From NCBI RefSeq assembly GCF_025399195.1, contig NW_026252122.1:124001-188000 (forward strand): 64,000 nucleotides of DNA, given 5' to 3'. The translations under genes and the position numbers were made by a program. Source of the stretch: Umbelopsis ramanniana AG. Taxonomy: Eukaryota; Mucoromycota; Umbelopsidomycetes; Umbelopsidales; Umbelopsidaceae. Below, in pieces: positions 22,547 through 34,893 of this stretch (positions are counted from its first letter, which is position 1; each line of letters opens with the position of its first letter). The notes below the pieces were generated by a model. It made no database searches. It had not been told where the DNA came from and saw only the letters and a list, made by a program, of their open reading frames with translations.

Positions 22547-23537
22547 ATGGGCAACAAGGATGATCTGCCATGGTGGCAGACTTTGTTCAATGACAAGGAA
22601 CATAACGCATCGAACGTCCTTGAGCGTACCATGAAGGCGATCCCCGAAGAAATAGAAAAAGCGCCCATAGGATGGTCAGTAGCGGCAGCCGCCATTGGCA
22701 TTCCGGCGTCATTTGCCCTCTTTCGACTGATTGTCGGAAAACGATATCCAACGGCTGCGCATATACCACCACAAGCCTTTGCCAAAAGCCAGAGAGTCAA
22801 AGGAAAAGTTGTTTCCGTTGGCGATAGTGATAATTTTCGTGTTTACCATACTCCTGGCATAGGTTGGGGCTGGTTGCGAAGCGTGCCAACTACTCGGAAA
22901 GGTAGGTGACGACCCCTTCGAATTACCCGAGGCTGTCGTAGAGTAACATCGTCGTCTACAGAACTGAAGGATCAGACTCTTCATGTGCGATTGGCTGGCG
23001 TTGATGCTCCAGAAGGCGCTCACTTTGGTATGCCCGCTCAGCCATTCTCCGCGGAATCCAAGGATTGGCTCACAAACCTCTCCCTAAACAAAAAGGTTCA
23101 CCTGGAGTTGTACAGTAGAGACCGATATGATCGTGTGGTAAGTAGGTGTTGTGCCATTGACGTAAAATACTCTTTATCATTAACCATAGTCTTCATGTAC
23201 AATCTTCAACGTAATAGGTTGCTATGGCCCATCTACGTACCTGGCCATTTTATTGGATTCGACGTAACGTCTCTGTAGAAATGCTCAAGGCAGGCATGGC
23301 CAGCATATATACATCCAAAGGGGCAGAGTATGGCAAGTACCTTGCCAAGCTTGAAAAAGCAGAGCAGCAAGCAAAGTAAGGAAAAATGAATAGGGCCACT
23401 GTCTACGCATTTGGATATGTTATTAACTTCAAATGGTTCACTATAGGCGACGAAAGAAAGGCATTTGGAGCCAAAAGGACTTTGTAGACCCATCCATTCA
23501 CAAGAAGCAATTTCTACGCGGTGGAGATGCACCGTAA
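22547..23537 (+). CDS. LCL3: LCL3-type membrane-anchored staphylococcal-nuclease-like endonuclease
   Basis: Predicted calcium-dependent nuclease of mitochondria. Exons 22547-22901, 22962-23137, 23218-23375 and 23447-23537 give 259 aa. A single membrane helix (about residues 43-64, [20 protein letters not shown]) is followed by an SNase fold: [20 protein letters not shown], then [15 protein letters not shown] with the Arg and Asp of the active site, [18 protein letters not shown] with the second catalytic Arg, and a basic C-terminal helix. Order and length match fungal Lcl3. The ATG at 22547 fits MGNKDD just before the helix. Confidence 0.92.
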
Positions 23538-23851
23538 ATACTGCTTGGTGACCCCCTATTAAAAATAGACTAGTTTGGTATCTTCCATCTCGATGTAAAT
23601 TAAGACGCTCAAGGGAATAAACCGGTGGAAACTCATAATATTTGATGCTGTTCCAAAAGCATGTATAGTCAGTTTGAAAGATGCTGTGAAGCATGCAAAG
23701 GCGCGACTATGGTCAATGCGGACATGACCAACGCACGGGTACCCCACAATTTGAGTCCGCCGAAAGTGTATGTTTAATAATTATATCGTATTATGTTTTA
23801 TGTGTTGAGATAACAAGATTGGGGCAATATATTACAGTAGCATGTCATGAA
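23538..23851. other. Convergent 3' ends (LCL3-like / seven-helix gene)
   Basis: 314 bp between convergent stop codons, AT-rich with TAATAATTATATCG-like runs near 23775. No gene or RNA recognised. Confidence 0.45.
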
Positions 23852-25085
23852 TCATGAGTGATTCATGTTCTTGTCGTTCCACACTTGAGACATACGTAAT
23901 CCACTGATACGTACACTGGGAATACGATATGACATGTCGTTGCCGCTCAACATTGGAGGTAAGAGTAATGGCTGCTTAATGGGACTTTCCTGATAACGCT
24001 CGTATTCTTGTAATTGCTTTTGTTCTTCTTCTGGCGTCGGTATCTGCTCCATTCCCGGCATGTATGATTTGGGTGGTGAAGCATGAGCAGGAACAGGCGG
24101 TGGTGGTGATAATGGGATATGAATATCACCGCTCTTCATGGGTCCCATTACCTGTATATCGGGCGTACGCAAATACATTTGCTGATTGCCCTGGAACTGA
24201 TCTAGATCATATTCGGAGGTAGGTAGCCACGATGATGGAACTGAAATCTGGCTGCTAAGCAATACCAACAGCCTAACCAAAAGTGTTAGGCAAAACGTCT
24301 GGAGGCTGATCTATCGCATCATTAAGCTCTAAGAACCAACCTTATCCATAACCATAAGCTCTCCGAAACATTGTTGTATTGCGCTGAAAGTGCCATAACG
24401 ACAATGGTCATAATAGTGTATATGGCGAGAACAGCCATGTAGCAGCGTAATCGCCTACAGGACACAAAGGGTTTAGTCCTATAAACAACAAACGTCCCAA
24501 AAATCGTCATGCATAGATCATAACATACCATGCGTCCAGCGCTCTTTGTTGGCGTTTCTGATGAAGCTCCTTTGCCATGGTGTAAAATTTCGTATGGGTC
24601 GGCCCCCAAGCATACACGGTCGCTGCCCAAAGCGTACATAAGGAAAATGAGTGTACCGCTATTGAAAGACCGCCGGAAACAGAGTTTGGTAGGATGATCT
24701 GCTTGTTGCTCAATGCAACTCCAATGGTTGCAATGCCCAAGATGGCCAGCACAGCACAACCCAATCGAACGCTACCGTACGCCCGATTGAGTGTTTCTCC
24801 TTTCGGCAACCATGATTCGCCGATAGCTACGATTTGTGCTGCTGCCGTAATACCAAATGATAATACAGATATGATAGAGAAGATCTGTTCTACCAACATG
24901 GAGAATTTGGCTCCTGAAGCAAGTGCGACATTGAGCATACCGGATACAAACAGTAGTATACCGACTATGGTCGTTGCTATATGCCCTCTAGAAGGATTAA
25001 GAACGGCGTATCCTACTAATGCTAATAAAGTAATGAGCGAAAACGCTTGGAACAGCCAAGTGGCTGCTACAATCGCTGTAGGCAT
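23852..25085 (-). CDS. Seven-helix membrane protein with proline-rich cytosolic tail, family not recognised
   Basis: Exons (minus) 25085-24529, 24454-24341 and 24272-23852 give 363 aa. Hydrophobicity by eye gives seven helices in the first 240 or so residues, starting at FQAFSLITLLALVGYAVL and ending at SLWLWIRLLVLLSS. Loop charge fits an N-out/C-in receptor-like topology: basic first inner loop (NPSRGH), a long basic third inner loop (KELHQKRQQRALDAWRLR), and an N-x-S site in the third outer loop (NNVSES). The tail of about 120 residues is Pro/Gln-rich (SPPPPVPAH). This architecture suggests a receptor or sensor, but no family motif is recognised, so function is open. A plain multi-pass scaffold is the alternative. 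Confidence 0.75.
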
Positions 25086-25646
25086 CGATTTTCAGCAAAA
25101 GAGATGATTTATACGGTATTGAAAGAGTGTTAAAAGAGAGGTTGAACCAGAAATCCGAGTTTTTGAAGAAATATAAAATTTGTGCTACAGTAACAGAGTC
25201 GGGATTCCACTTTGTAGCTAATCTCAGCGAATCAGGTACTACTTGCTGTTATATTGGCTATCAGTGCTTCGAACATTGGCTGTCTCCTAGATTGGAAGCA
25301 TGGTTACATAGTCCAGAAAGCATAAAAATAGATGAAATAAGCAAGGTTATACTAAATGTTTGACAATTCTGAGCAGAAAAACCTATCAGCTTCACTCATA
25401 ATCTGGCGGTGGATGACAATTGAGAATCTGTCATTGAGGTTAATGAAGTAGGACAGCTACAATTGAGTTGTTGCTTGCTATTACACATTTTTGAAATTTC
25501 GGTAACCTTTAGCGGCAGCCACGCTCTCGATCACTTTGAAATTTTTTTGTTCCTGAAGCCAGCCGCGCCAAACCCAGTAATATTTTTTTTACTCCCGACA
25601 CGTTCCTCCAACCTTTTGAACAGGTCAAACTTCATTAACATACCAA
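25086..25646. other. Divergent intergenic region (seven-helix gene / UMP kinase)
   Basis: 561 bp with both promoters. A small frame at 25127-25363 (78 aa) has no recognisable domain. CT-rich tracts precede the kinase start. Confidence 0.4.
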
Positions 25647-26906
<1,260 letters not shown>

Positions 26907-27155
26907 CGGACAAATGTATTAGATCATAGATAGAAGATTGTCTGTAAATTGCTAAGTACAAGAGTAAAATACCAACTGAAGCATATGTGTCTTAATTTTT
27001 ACCCAATGGTGCCTATAAACGTCACTAGTGGGGATTGTTGATAAGTTTGTTTTCAAGTAGCCATACTACAATATACCTGCAACTAACTCGAGGCATTAAG
27101 CCACAAGGTTGTTGTGCTCGATACATTTTCTAGCCTTTCCTCCAAGTACAACAGT

Positions 27156-27875
27156 TTATCTCTTCCTGACAATGTAGAATACAAATGGGATTTCTCGCCC
27201 GTCTTCGACCACAGTCGCTACATCTCGAGTAATCACACTCAATCCAACCTCTTCTAGGGCTTGATCATAGCTCAATAATCCTAATGAGCTCCAGTACATT
27301 TTGGTCTTTCCATCCAGCCAAACCTCTGCATCATCAGAACTTTCAAGCTGACCAGAAAAGTTCATAAACATCAAACCGTCCGGTTTCAGCCAGGTTGCAA
27401 TTCTTTTTAGTATCGTCTTTTGGTCCTGCTGTGGTAGATGGATTAGAGAGAATATAGCATAAACCGCATCGAGCTGGTTGGGATCGAACTGCAGTTCCAT
27501 TGCGTCGCGAAGAAGGAGAGTGACATTGGAGTGCGGTGGATCACACTGTAACAGATGCGTTTTTGCGAGCTCTATCTGAGAATGTGAGATATCTGTAGCC
27601 GTCAGATTTCCGGCCAAAGCTTTTGATACCCTTGATGTCCATGGGATGCCGGCGCCGCAGCCTATCTCCAGTACTTGCATTTCTTGTGTTTCATCGCGTT
27701 TTGAGGACAAGAGAGACAGAAATTGATCAAAATGCCGTTCTAGCGGCGTATCATTTCCTCCGTTGCCACCTCCGTCAGGTCCCTTACTCCAGTCGAGGTA
27801 GGGCTGGGCAAGGACATTATACCCGTCAGCGACTAATTGTCGCAGATCCGAGGGATTAGACGTATTGACTGCCAT
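27156..27875 (-). CDS. Class I SAM-dependent methyltransferase, small-molecule type
   Basis: Single-exon gene, 239 aa. Motif I is QVLEIGCGAGIPWT; motif II has the acidic NLTATDISHSQIELAK; the later motifs are LLRDAMELQFDPNQLDAVYAI and LKPDGLMFMNF. The fold is complete at a normal length. Similar stand-alone fungal methyltransferases act on varied small molecules; substrate unknown. It is not linked to biosynthetic genes, so a secondary-metabolite role is not supported by context. The ATG at 27875 starts MAVNTSNP. Confidence 0.88.
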   Translation of the reverse strand: MAVNTSNPSDLRQLVADGYNVLAQPYLDWSKGPDGGGNGGNDTPLERHFDQFLSLLSSKRDETQEMQVLEIGCGAGIPWTSRVSKALAGNLTATDISHSQIELAKTHLLQCDPPHSNVTLLLRDAMELQFDPNQLDAVYAIFSLIHLPQQDQKTILKRIATWLKPDGLMFMNFSGQLESSDDAEVWLDGKTKMYWSSLGLLSYDQALEEVGLSVITRDVATVVEDGREIPFVFYIVRKR

Positions 27876-28956
27876 TTGGACTGAACATTACAGGAGATGC
27901 GGCCAATTTAGTTGTGCAAGACGAAAAGAACAAGATTGGATGGTGATCAATTACCTGAATGTTAAACGAGAAGAAAGTGGGAGAAAGTGTACGCACACAC
28001 GGTTGAAGACGCTGGATGGCATGGTTGCTGCTGCGGTAGACGGAGTTTTCGTATATGTGCGACTTGACATAAAAGAACATCAGGGTACAACAAACCAGAA
28101 ATATATGCTTAGCATACTCATGGACTCACACAGCGGCAAGGTGTTTCGTTATTGTATGCAATGTTTCTCCTCTTCTCTGTGTTTAGTACTCCATATGTTG
28201 TTAGATTTCTGATTTAATACCAGCTTCATTCCTAGCATATGTATCTTTCTAAGTAAAGTCGCGTCGGGCAGTTTTCTGCAACAGCAATATGCCCATTACT
28301 TTGAATTTTCAATACAATATTGCCATAATATCAAGACTATAGGTACAACTATAAACAAAATGTAAAGGCAAACTCAAGCCTAAGCTCATCAGGCCAACGA
28401 GGCATTGACCAATATGAGGATTCTGCCACCCCCATGACTTCGTACTTCAGTGACTGTAATTGCTGCTCAAGCCAACCCAAATTCAAAATTTGACTTGTTC
28501 GCGCATTTGATGTCGATCTGATATCAATGAAATGAATCGATATCAGTCAGCGAGGTAACAAGACGTTTTTGGTTACAACAACTGAGAGTGAGAAAGGTGG
28601 AATGGACATAATAACGTTAGTAACAAAGTTTATAATTAGCCTCACATTTTCTTCCTTAAATTTTCAATGAGCTTTTCGTCCTCCAATAGTGGTGTACCTA
28701 TCTTACTTCTTACATGCCACAGTCCGTATACAATATCAAAAGCTAGTCTACTTTATGTGTCAATATAGACGCTTAACGCAATCTATTACAATTTTTTAAA
28801 TTCCATTAGTTTAGTGCCTCTTATGTACCATTTAGTCGCGCTCTATTGTGTTTGGTATCAATGGAAATAACTCGGTCCTGATGAAGTGAAACCTACACTC
28901 AAGGTGTATATTTACGTTAGAACTACTAAAAGCCGAGATTTCCCAAAAAAAAATCT
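27876..28956. other. Intergenic, no gene recognised; small inverted repeat
   Basis: About 1.1 kb between the methyltransferase start and the tRNA. Short frames (27865-28212) look like noise. A perfect 8-bp inverted repeat, CTGATATC at 28518-28525 and GATATCAG at 28539-28546, is the only structured element seen. Confidence 0.4.
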
Positions 28957-29038
28957 GTCGATATGTCCGAGTGGTTAAGGAGTGTGACTCGAAATCACAT
29001 GGGCTCTGCCCGCATAGGTTCAAATCCTGTTGTCGACG
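28957..29038 (+). tRNA. tRNA-Ser (anticodon CGA, reads UCG)
   Basis: 82 nt without intron. The acceptor stem pairs GTCGATA with TGTCGAC over seven positions including one G-U. The anticodon stem is TGTGA/TCACA around loop CTCGAAA, giving anticodon CGA. A long variable arm (GGGCTCTGCCC region) is the class II hallmark expected for serine. The T arm carries GGTTCAAATCC (B box), and the D arm GTGGTTAAGG fits the A box. CCA is not encoded, as usual in eukaryotes. Confidence 0.95.
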
Positions 29039-29041
29039 CTA

Positions 29042-29049
29042 TTTTTTTT
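29042..29049 (+). terminator. RNA polymerase III terminator of tRNA-Ser
   Basis: Run of eight T immediately downstream (three bases) of the tRNA 3' end, the standard Pol III stop signal. Confidence 0.85.
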
Positions 29050-29423
29050 ATGTTGAAATTTTTGATCCAATGTCCATATTGATCGGCCAAAGACACGAAA
29101 ATGCGCTTTAATTGGATTATTTTGTAGACGTTTGGTCCAATGACAATCATTCTAATGCTGTATTGAATTGCGCTTCAGTGGTAACGGTAGATTCTGAGCA
29201 AAGCATGAACACAGGCGAATAAATGAAATGCCCAGACCTAAACATCGCCCTGCAGAATAGCGAGAAGTGAGATACTGCCTTGGAGGATGGTTGGAGCTAA
29301 GTCACGTGTAATTGACTGCATACTACAACATATCAGTGTGGTTGGGTGGGGGGAGCCGGAGCTTGCTTTTAAGTAGTGTGAGAGAGTACTTTTTTGCAAC
29401 GTTTGCGTAATTGCTCTTACATA
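29050..29423. promoter_or_regulatory. Upstream region of the HIBCH gene
   Basis: 374 bp between the tRNA terminator and the HIBCH start. A CACGTG E-box lies at 29303-29308, about 115 bp before the ATG. No other element is clear. Confidence 0.4.
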
Positions 29424-31374
29424 ATGAACAGTTTGAGGTCTCTTCCTCGAAATCAATCCTTCATTGCTTGTTCACCCTTTTCACGCTCAGTTATGACCAC
29501 ACGCTCTAAGCCCTCTGCATCAGCAACAGCGTTAAACCGACTTGGCAAATTTGAATCTTGGCTTGCTACAGGCAACAGAACTGTAAGCCGGTGATCAATT
29601 ACTTTCTCCATGTATCGAGCAATCGCCTGACCTTCGTATTTTAGATGTCAACTGGAAGTGGAGCAGCCGCCGAGAGCGAGCAAGAGATTATTACCAAGTC
29701 TCAACTCGCCGCTCGACACTTGATTATGAACCGACCAAAGCGCCTTAACGCCCTTAACTGGAATATGATCAACGCTATGAAACCACAGCTGGAGGTAATA
29801 CTTTCAAGGGATATCGATGGTTCGGTTTTCTAGGTGAAACTGACAGCTTTGTTGAAAGGCGTGGGAAAATTCCGACCTGGCGAAAGTCGTGTTACTGAAA
29901 GGTAGTGGTGGCAAGGGCTTTTGTGCAGGAGGTGATGTTCGAAGTAAGTTAGATTTCTATTTTTCGTCGTATATCCATTGTATCCATTGCTCACGACGAC
30001 TCTCTTTCAACAGCCGTCATCGAGCTATCTGCCAAAAACGATCCTCAAGCACTCAAGTTCTTCGAAGACGAATACAAGGTCGATCATTACATTGCCACCA
30101 TGACTACTCCATTTGTTTCAGTAATGGACGGAATCACCAGTAAGTAGTTGGTTACTGGATAATTTATCACAGCCCCTGGCTAACTCTGTGTTTTGATAGT
30201 GGGTGGAGGTGTGGGATTGTCTGTGCACGCACCATTCCGTATTGCAACTGAAAACACACTGTTTGCTATGCCCGAGACAGCTATAGGATTCTTCCCCGAT
30301 GTTGGAGGTAGTTTCTTTTTGCCTAGACTTGATGGTCATATTGGAGCATACCTCGGTATGACCGGCAAGCGTCTAAAGGGGTTGGATGTTCTGTAAGTGG
30401 CATGGCTATGCGGATCTATATATCTCCTGTTTACGAACCAATGTACTAACAAATTGAACATAGCTATGGAGGTATTGCAACACATTATGTCCCATCCAAT
30501 CGCTTGTCTGAATTAGAGGCAAGGCTATCTGAGCTGGAGACATCCAATTTTGATGTGATCAACGATGCCATCGAAGAGTTTACCGAAAATGACACAGCTG
30601 AATCTTTCATTCTCGATCCCGAAACACGCAAGTCCATTAACAAGTAAGTGCCGGAAGAGAGGCTCATGTTGTGTTTTATTCGTCACGAGCTGATGCATCG
30701 CCACGTAGGATTTTTGGAAAGAAGACTGTAGAGGACATCATGGCTGCGTTGGACAAGGAGGAGTCGGCTTGGGCTAAAGAAACAAAGGATACGTTGCTCA
30801 AGATGTCACCTAGCTCCCTCAAGATCACATTAGAACAAGTCAGACAAGGCGCACAAAAGAGCATTATAAGCTGCTTCAAAATGGAGTATGGCATGGTCCA
30901 ACAATCTCTCGTAAGTGATGTTTATAGCGACTCTTTAACACAACTTCAACTAAATAATTTACAATTGAGTAGGCTGACCACGACTTTGCTGAGGGCGTCA
31001 CTGCATCGTTGGTCAACAAGACCGCACCAAAATGGCAACCCAGCACTCTTGCTGAGGTCAATACCAAAGATGTCTTGAAAAAGTACTTTAACACACCACC
31101 AGCTCATGATCTCGAACTCCTGTCCGACAAAGACTACAGCCAATACCCTCACCGCAAGTATTCCCTTCCCTCAGAGAATGATATCAAGCTTGTCGTGACT
31201 GGTGAAGCTCCCGACATTGGCGATTATGCGCTTAGCGAAAATGAAGTAGTCGACTGGTTCCTCAAGGAACGCAAAGGCAAGCGTGGTGTCGCTGAGAAAG
31301 TCAAGGCTGTGCTCAAGCAGAATACCAATGTTGTTGGAGAGGGTGAAGCACAGAGCTTGAAATGGATCTATTAA
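29424..31374 (+). CDS. 3-hydroxyisobutyryl-CoA hydrolase, mitochondrial
   Basis: Removes CoA from 3-hydroxyisobutyryl-CoA in mitochondrial valine breakdown (human HIBCH, yeast Ehd3). Exons 29424-29582, 29645-29794, 29859-29943, 30014-30139, 30200-30392, 30464-30643, 30709-30910 and 30973-31374 give 498 aa. The N-terminus ([11 protein letters not shown], Arg/Ser-rich) looks like a mitochondrial presequence. The crotonase fold shows [14 protein letters not shown], the oxyanion-hole [33 protein letters not shown] and the catalytic [20 protein letters not shown] with the family-specific Glu and Asp. The C-terminal HIBCH extension is present. Confidence 0.96.
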
Positions 31375-31477
31375 AATTAGACAGGCATGGATGCACTTGT
31401 ACCGCTTATAAAGGAAAAAGTGTTTTTATACAAATACATGGGAACTAGATATACAATTGGAGACGGGGGGATTTTCT

Positions 31478-32644
31478 TTAGAGATAAAGCTCTTTGAGTG
31501 CCTGCAAAACGTTTGTCAGCCAAATTGTGTGCCTTTATTTCAAACTGAAAAGAATCTTGAAGTTACCTGTAAATCAGTCAAGCTTGCAATCTGACTTGTC
31601 TTTTCAGAAAGCTCCTGTCGGACCAAAGTATGGAACGCTTCATCCTCCAGATCCGCCTCGCTATACATACGCAACTGCCGCTGAACATCTCGTTTTATGT
31701 ACTGTGTTCGCTGATCTTCTTTTGCAACTAAGGCCATCTTCTCTGGATCTGCCATGAACTCTTGCAGTGGTGCCATTAGGTTTTGTAACGTTTGCAGCTG
31801 ATTTGAAACAAGGTCGATGGTATCACCGATTTGGGTTACTGCAAAACAAAGTAATTGAGCATTTTGAGCCGTACGTATATGCAAACCGTAAGTCTGGCTT
31901 TTCTTACATCCGTGTTGCTTTGGGATGGTGGTCAAAAATCCCATTTCCTTTTGACAACTTTCCAGTCGCTGGGTCAAACGTTCTGTTGATTTGATCTGGT
32001 TCTTGAGCTTGAATTGCAAAGCCTTTTGCTACATGAATGAGTAGATATTGTTGTTAGAAAACATTCATATTCTGTTTCCTTTGTTTTTCATACAAGAAAC
32101 CTCGGCTTACAGCAATCACACTCTTTCGCAAATCTTCGAGCTCCTTGTCTAAATGATCTTCGTAGGCTTGGGTATATGTGAAGTTTAGACCCTACCAAAC
32201 GCAGTCAGTAAAGATGTCTTGATAAAGATGGCAGATAAAGGACACAGAAACTCACCTTGTTATGGCTCAGGGTAATGGGCAGGTTTTCAGGCAATCGAAA
32301 GATATTGTTGAACACAAACTCTTCAAATACGACAAACCGCTTATCGAAAGCATTATCCAGCAGGGTATCGAATTTTTCCACGCCCTGAAAATATTGGTTT
32401 GGTTATTATATTTTTCAAATTGTAATGTCACCTGTGCAGAGGCATTCCAACTCACCTCCATTTTCTTGCGCTCATCACCGGGAAGTGTTGAAACGAAAGC
32501 CTCAACTCCTTCGACAGCTTTGGCCATGCATCCTATGCAAGCGTTGTAAAAGTCGTCGGTGAAGCGAACAGGCAGATATCCCAGGTGCTCTGTGATGAGT
32601 TCGAGTTGATGGTACCGACGCACCACTGTCGTTGGTGGTGACAT
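31478..32644 (-). CDS. MIS12: Kinetochore protein Mis12/Mtw1
   Basis: Core subunit of the Mis12 complex, linking inner centromere proteins to the Ndc80 microtubule-binding complex. Exons (minus) 32644-32456, 32384-32256, 32191-32111, 32028-31908, 31838-31567 and 31501-31478 give 271 aa. The family N-terminus is clear: QLELITEHLGYLPVRFTDDF (human start region: FFGFTPQTC), then GVEKFDTLLDNAFDKRFVVFEEF. Long coiled-coil stretches follow (for example KQKALQFKLKNQIKSTERL). The last coding exon is only 24 bp. It is divergent from the carnosine-methyltransferase-like gene by 135 bp. Confidence 0.87.
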
Positions 32645-32779
32645 TGCTCAAGAAAAACAGGCGCAAGTTAGGCGGAGACACGACGCGTGCAGTGGAGAAA
32701 TTTATTGTAAATGCGTGACGGTGTGACTTGCCCCGCCCTGATTGTTCACTGTGTTTCTTGCCACACTTTCCAGTCAACC
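32645..32779. promoter_or_regulatory. 135-bp divergent promoter (MIS12 / CARNMT-like)
   Basis: Start codons at 32644 (minus) and 32780 (plus). Both transcripts must start in this short interval; no TATA box seen. Confidence 0.55.
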
Positions 32780-34505
32780 ATGGCTCACAACCATCACCAC
32801 GATAGCGAGTCGTACCATGGCGATCCACTCGACACTCCATCGCCTACAGAAGAGAGAGAATCGGACGAGATTGAAGAGCAAAAGCATTTTCAGAAAGTGT
32901 TGATGGCTTTAGCTTTTTACCGTCGCCATTCCCTTATTATGAACAATCGTAGGCGACATGACTACAACTTGATCTCTCAACACCACAAGAAACTGTTGCC
33001 TGATTATTTACAAAAGGTCGATCAAGTGGACAAGCTGATCGAAGAAAATGCGCTGGTTTTAAAAGAAATCGTAAAAGCCTCGGGGATCTTTTCTGAAACT
33101 GAAGTGCAAGCCAGTATCATGAACAATCGTGGCAAGAAGGTAGGTGTGATATGGATTAAAGGTTGTTTCGTGTATCAGGATGGCCAATATGGAATTAGCT
33201 TCAATCCTTCTTGGTATCTTTTGATGTGAATTTTTTTTAACATTTGCTGTTGGAAAATAGCCGCCTGTTTCTCCATCTGATATGGACAAGGTCCGGAGTA
33301 CACTCAAGCAGTTTGTGAGAGATTGGTCAAAGGAGGTAAGGCGCAATGCATGACATTAACACTTTTTTCCAATATTGTCTCTAATCAAGTGTTGAAATTA
33401 CCGTTTAATTCGTCGCCAATGTTCATTTACAGGGTGAACCGGAACGTCAAGCGGCATACGAACCTATTTTGAATGAACTGGAAAGCATATACAAAAACAT
33501 GCCACTTGAAGAAAGGTAAAGAATAAGAACTTCGCGAACATCTTACCAGACGTGTCTCATGTTTAACATCATCGTTGGTACAGAGGCCAAGTGCGTGTTT
33601 TGGTTCCTGGAGCTGGTCTCGGAAGACTTGCATTTGAAATTTGCAACCGAGGCTTCAGTTGTCAAGGTGGGTTTACGTTCATCCCCGACTCCGATTGAAC
33701 AATTTGCAAAATAACACTGTCTACTGCCAGGAAACGAGTTCTCCTTCTACATGCTCTTTTCATCCAACTTCATCTTGAATAGAGTATCTGCTCCTGAGGA
33801 ATTTTCTATTTACCCATTCATTCACTCGTTCTCCAACATTCGCGACTCAGAACAGCAGTTGGCCCCTATCAAGATACCTGATGTCCTTCCATCCTCCTTG
33901 CCTCCCACCGCTGATTTTTCCATGGTTGCAGGAGATTTTGTTGAAGTGTACGGAGATAATGATAAAAGTGAAGGTGAGTGCACAGAATGTTCATGGGGAG
34001 CCAAGTTGACCTGGCTCGATAGCCTTGTCTACAGATCCTTATACCTGCTTGTTTTTGTTACAGGGCAATGGGATGTGGTTGCGACTTGTTTCTTCATAGA
34101 CACTGCCAAAAACATCATTCGGTACCTTGAAGTCATACACAAGATTTTGAAGCCTGGCGGCTCGTGGATTAATATCGGTAAGTCATGCTGTTTGGACCTT
34201 TGGCCGGCAATACAGCATGTTAACCTTCTTTAATCAGGACCACTTCTGTATCATTTTGAAAACACACCGGGTGAGAACTCTATAGAGCTCAGCCTGGCTG
34301 AAGTGAAGGAAATTGCCGAGAAAATAGGTTTCACCATCACGGTAAGAGCACATAGCGAATGCAAGCAGGTCCATTTGCGCCGCCCATAAACTAAACTGAA
34401 CCTCTCTAGAACGAAAAAACCATTCCATCAACCTACACTTCCAATCCAAATTCCATGCTGAAATATGTTTATGAATGCTCATTCTGGAAAGCTACCAAAA
34501 AATAA
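32780..34505 (+). CDS. Carnosine N-methyltransferase-like protein (N2227 family)
   Basis: SAM-dependent methyltransferase; animal CARNMT1 methylates the imidazole of carnosine, while fungal substrates are not settled. Exons 32780-33139, 33261-33335, 33433-33515, 33584-33666, 33731-33973, 34064-34177, 34238-34341 and 34410-34505 give 385 aa. The N-terminal helical part has [17 protein letters not shown]. The SAM site is [17 protein letters not shown]. Family-specific blocks follow: [44 protein letters not shown] and [18 protein letters not shown]. The His/Asp-rich first residues ([11 protein letters not shown]) are unremarkable low complexity. Confidence 0.94.
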
Positions 34506-34893
34506 ATGAGCAGCTGACAGACAACGTCGTGCTTCAGCGTTAAGGCGGTGTGCTTACGGATATCTCTGACAAGGAGCAGAAGGAGGGAAATATATGTATA
34601 AAACAAAGGCTTCTAACTGTAACAAAGTAATTGATAGAGAACGAATGGTAAAGAGGTGCTGTGGTATACAGAGTTGTCAAAAAAGATGCGTATCGTATGA
34701 AAAAAGAAAAAAAAAAAAAAAAAAACATTAATGCATTGGTCAACCAAATACAAGAAAATGAAAAACAATGTACAGATCCGTAGCGAACGACCTATACTTG
34801 TAATGACAAGCAGGGCGTCATGGGGAGGGAATAGAGAGAATAGATAGAGATACACAGAACGATATGACTATACGCCTGGACGGTGGTCCCATT
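34506..34893. other. Convergent 3' ends with a long A-run
   Basis: 388 bp between convergent stops. It includes an uninterrupted run of about 19 A (34707-34725), a likely length-variable site. No gene recognised. Confidence 0.5.

Noticed and set aside
34707-34725. A19 run taken as the poly(A) tail of a retroposed element
   Set aside because: No target-site duplication or element body next to it; simple homopolymer between convergent genes.
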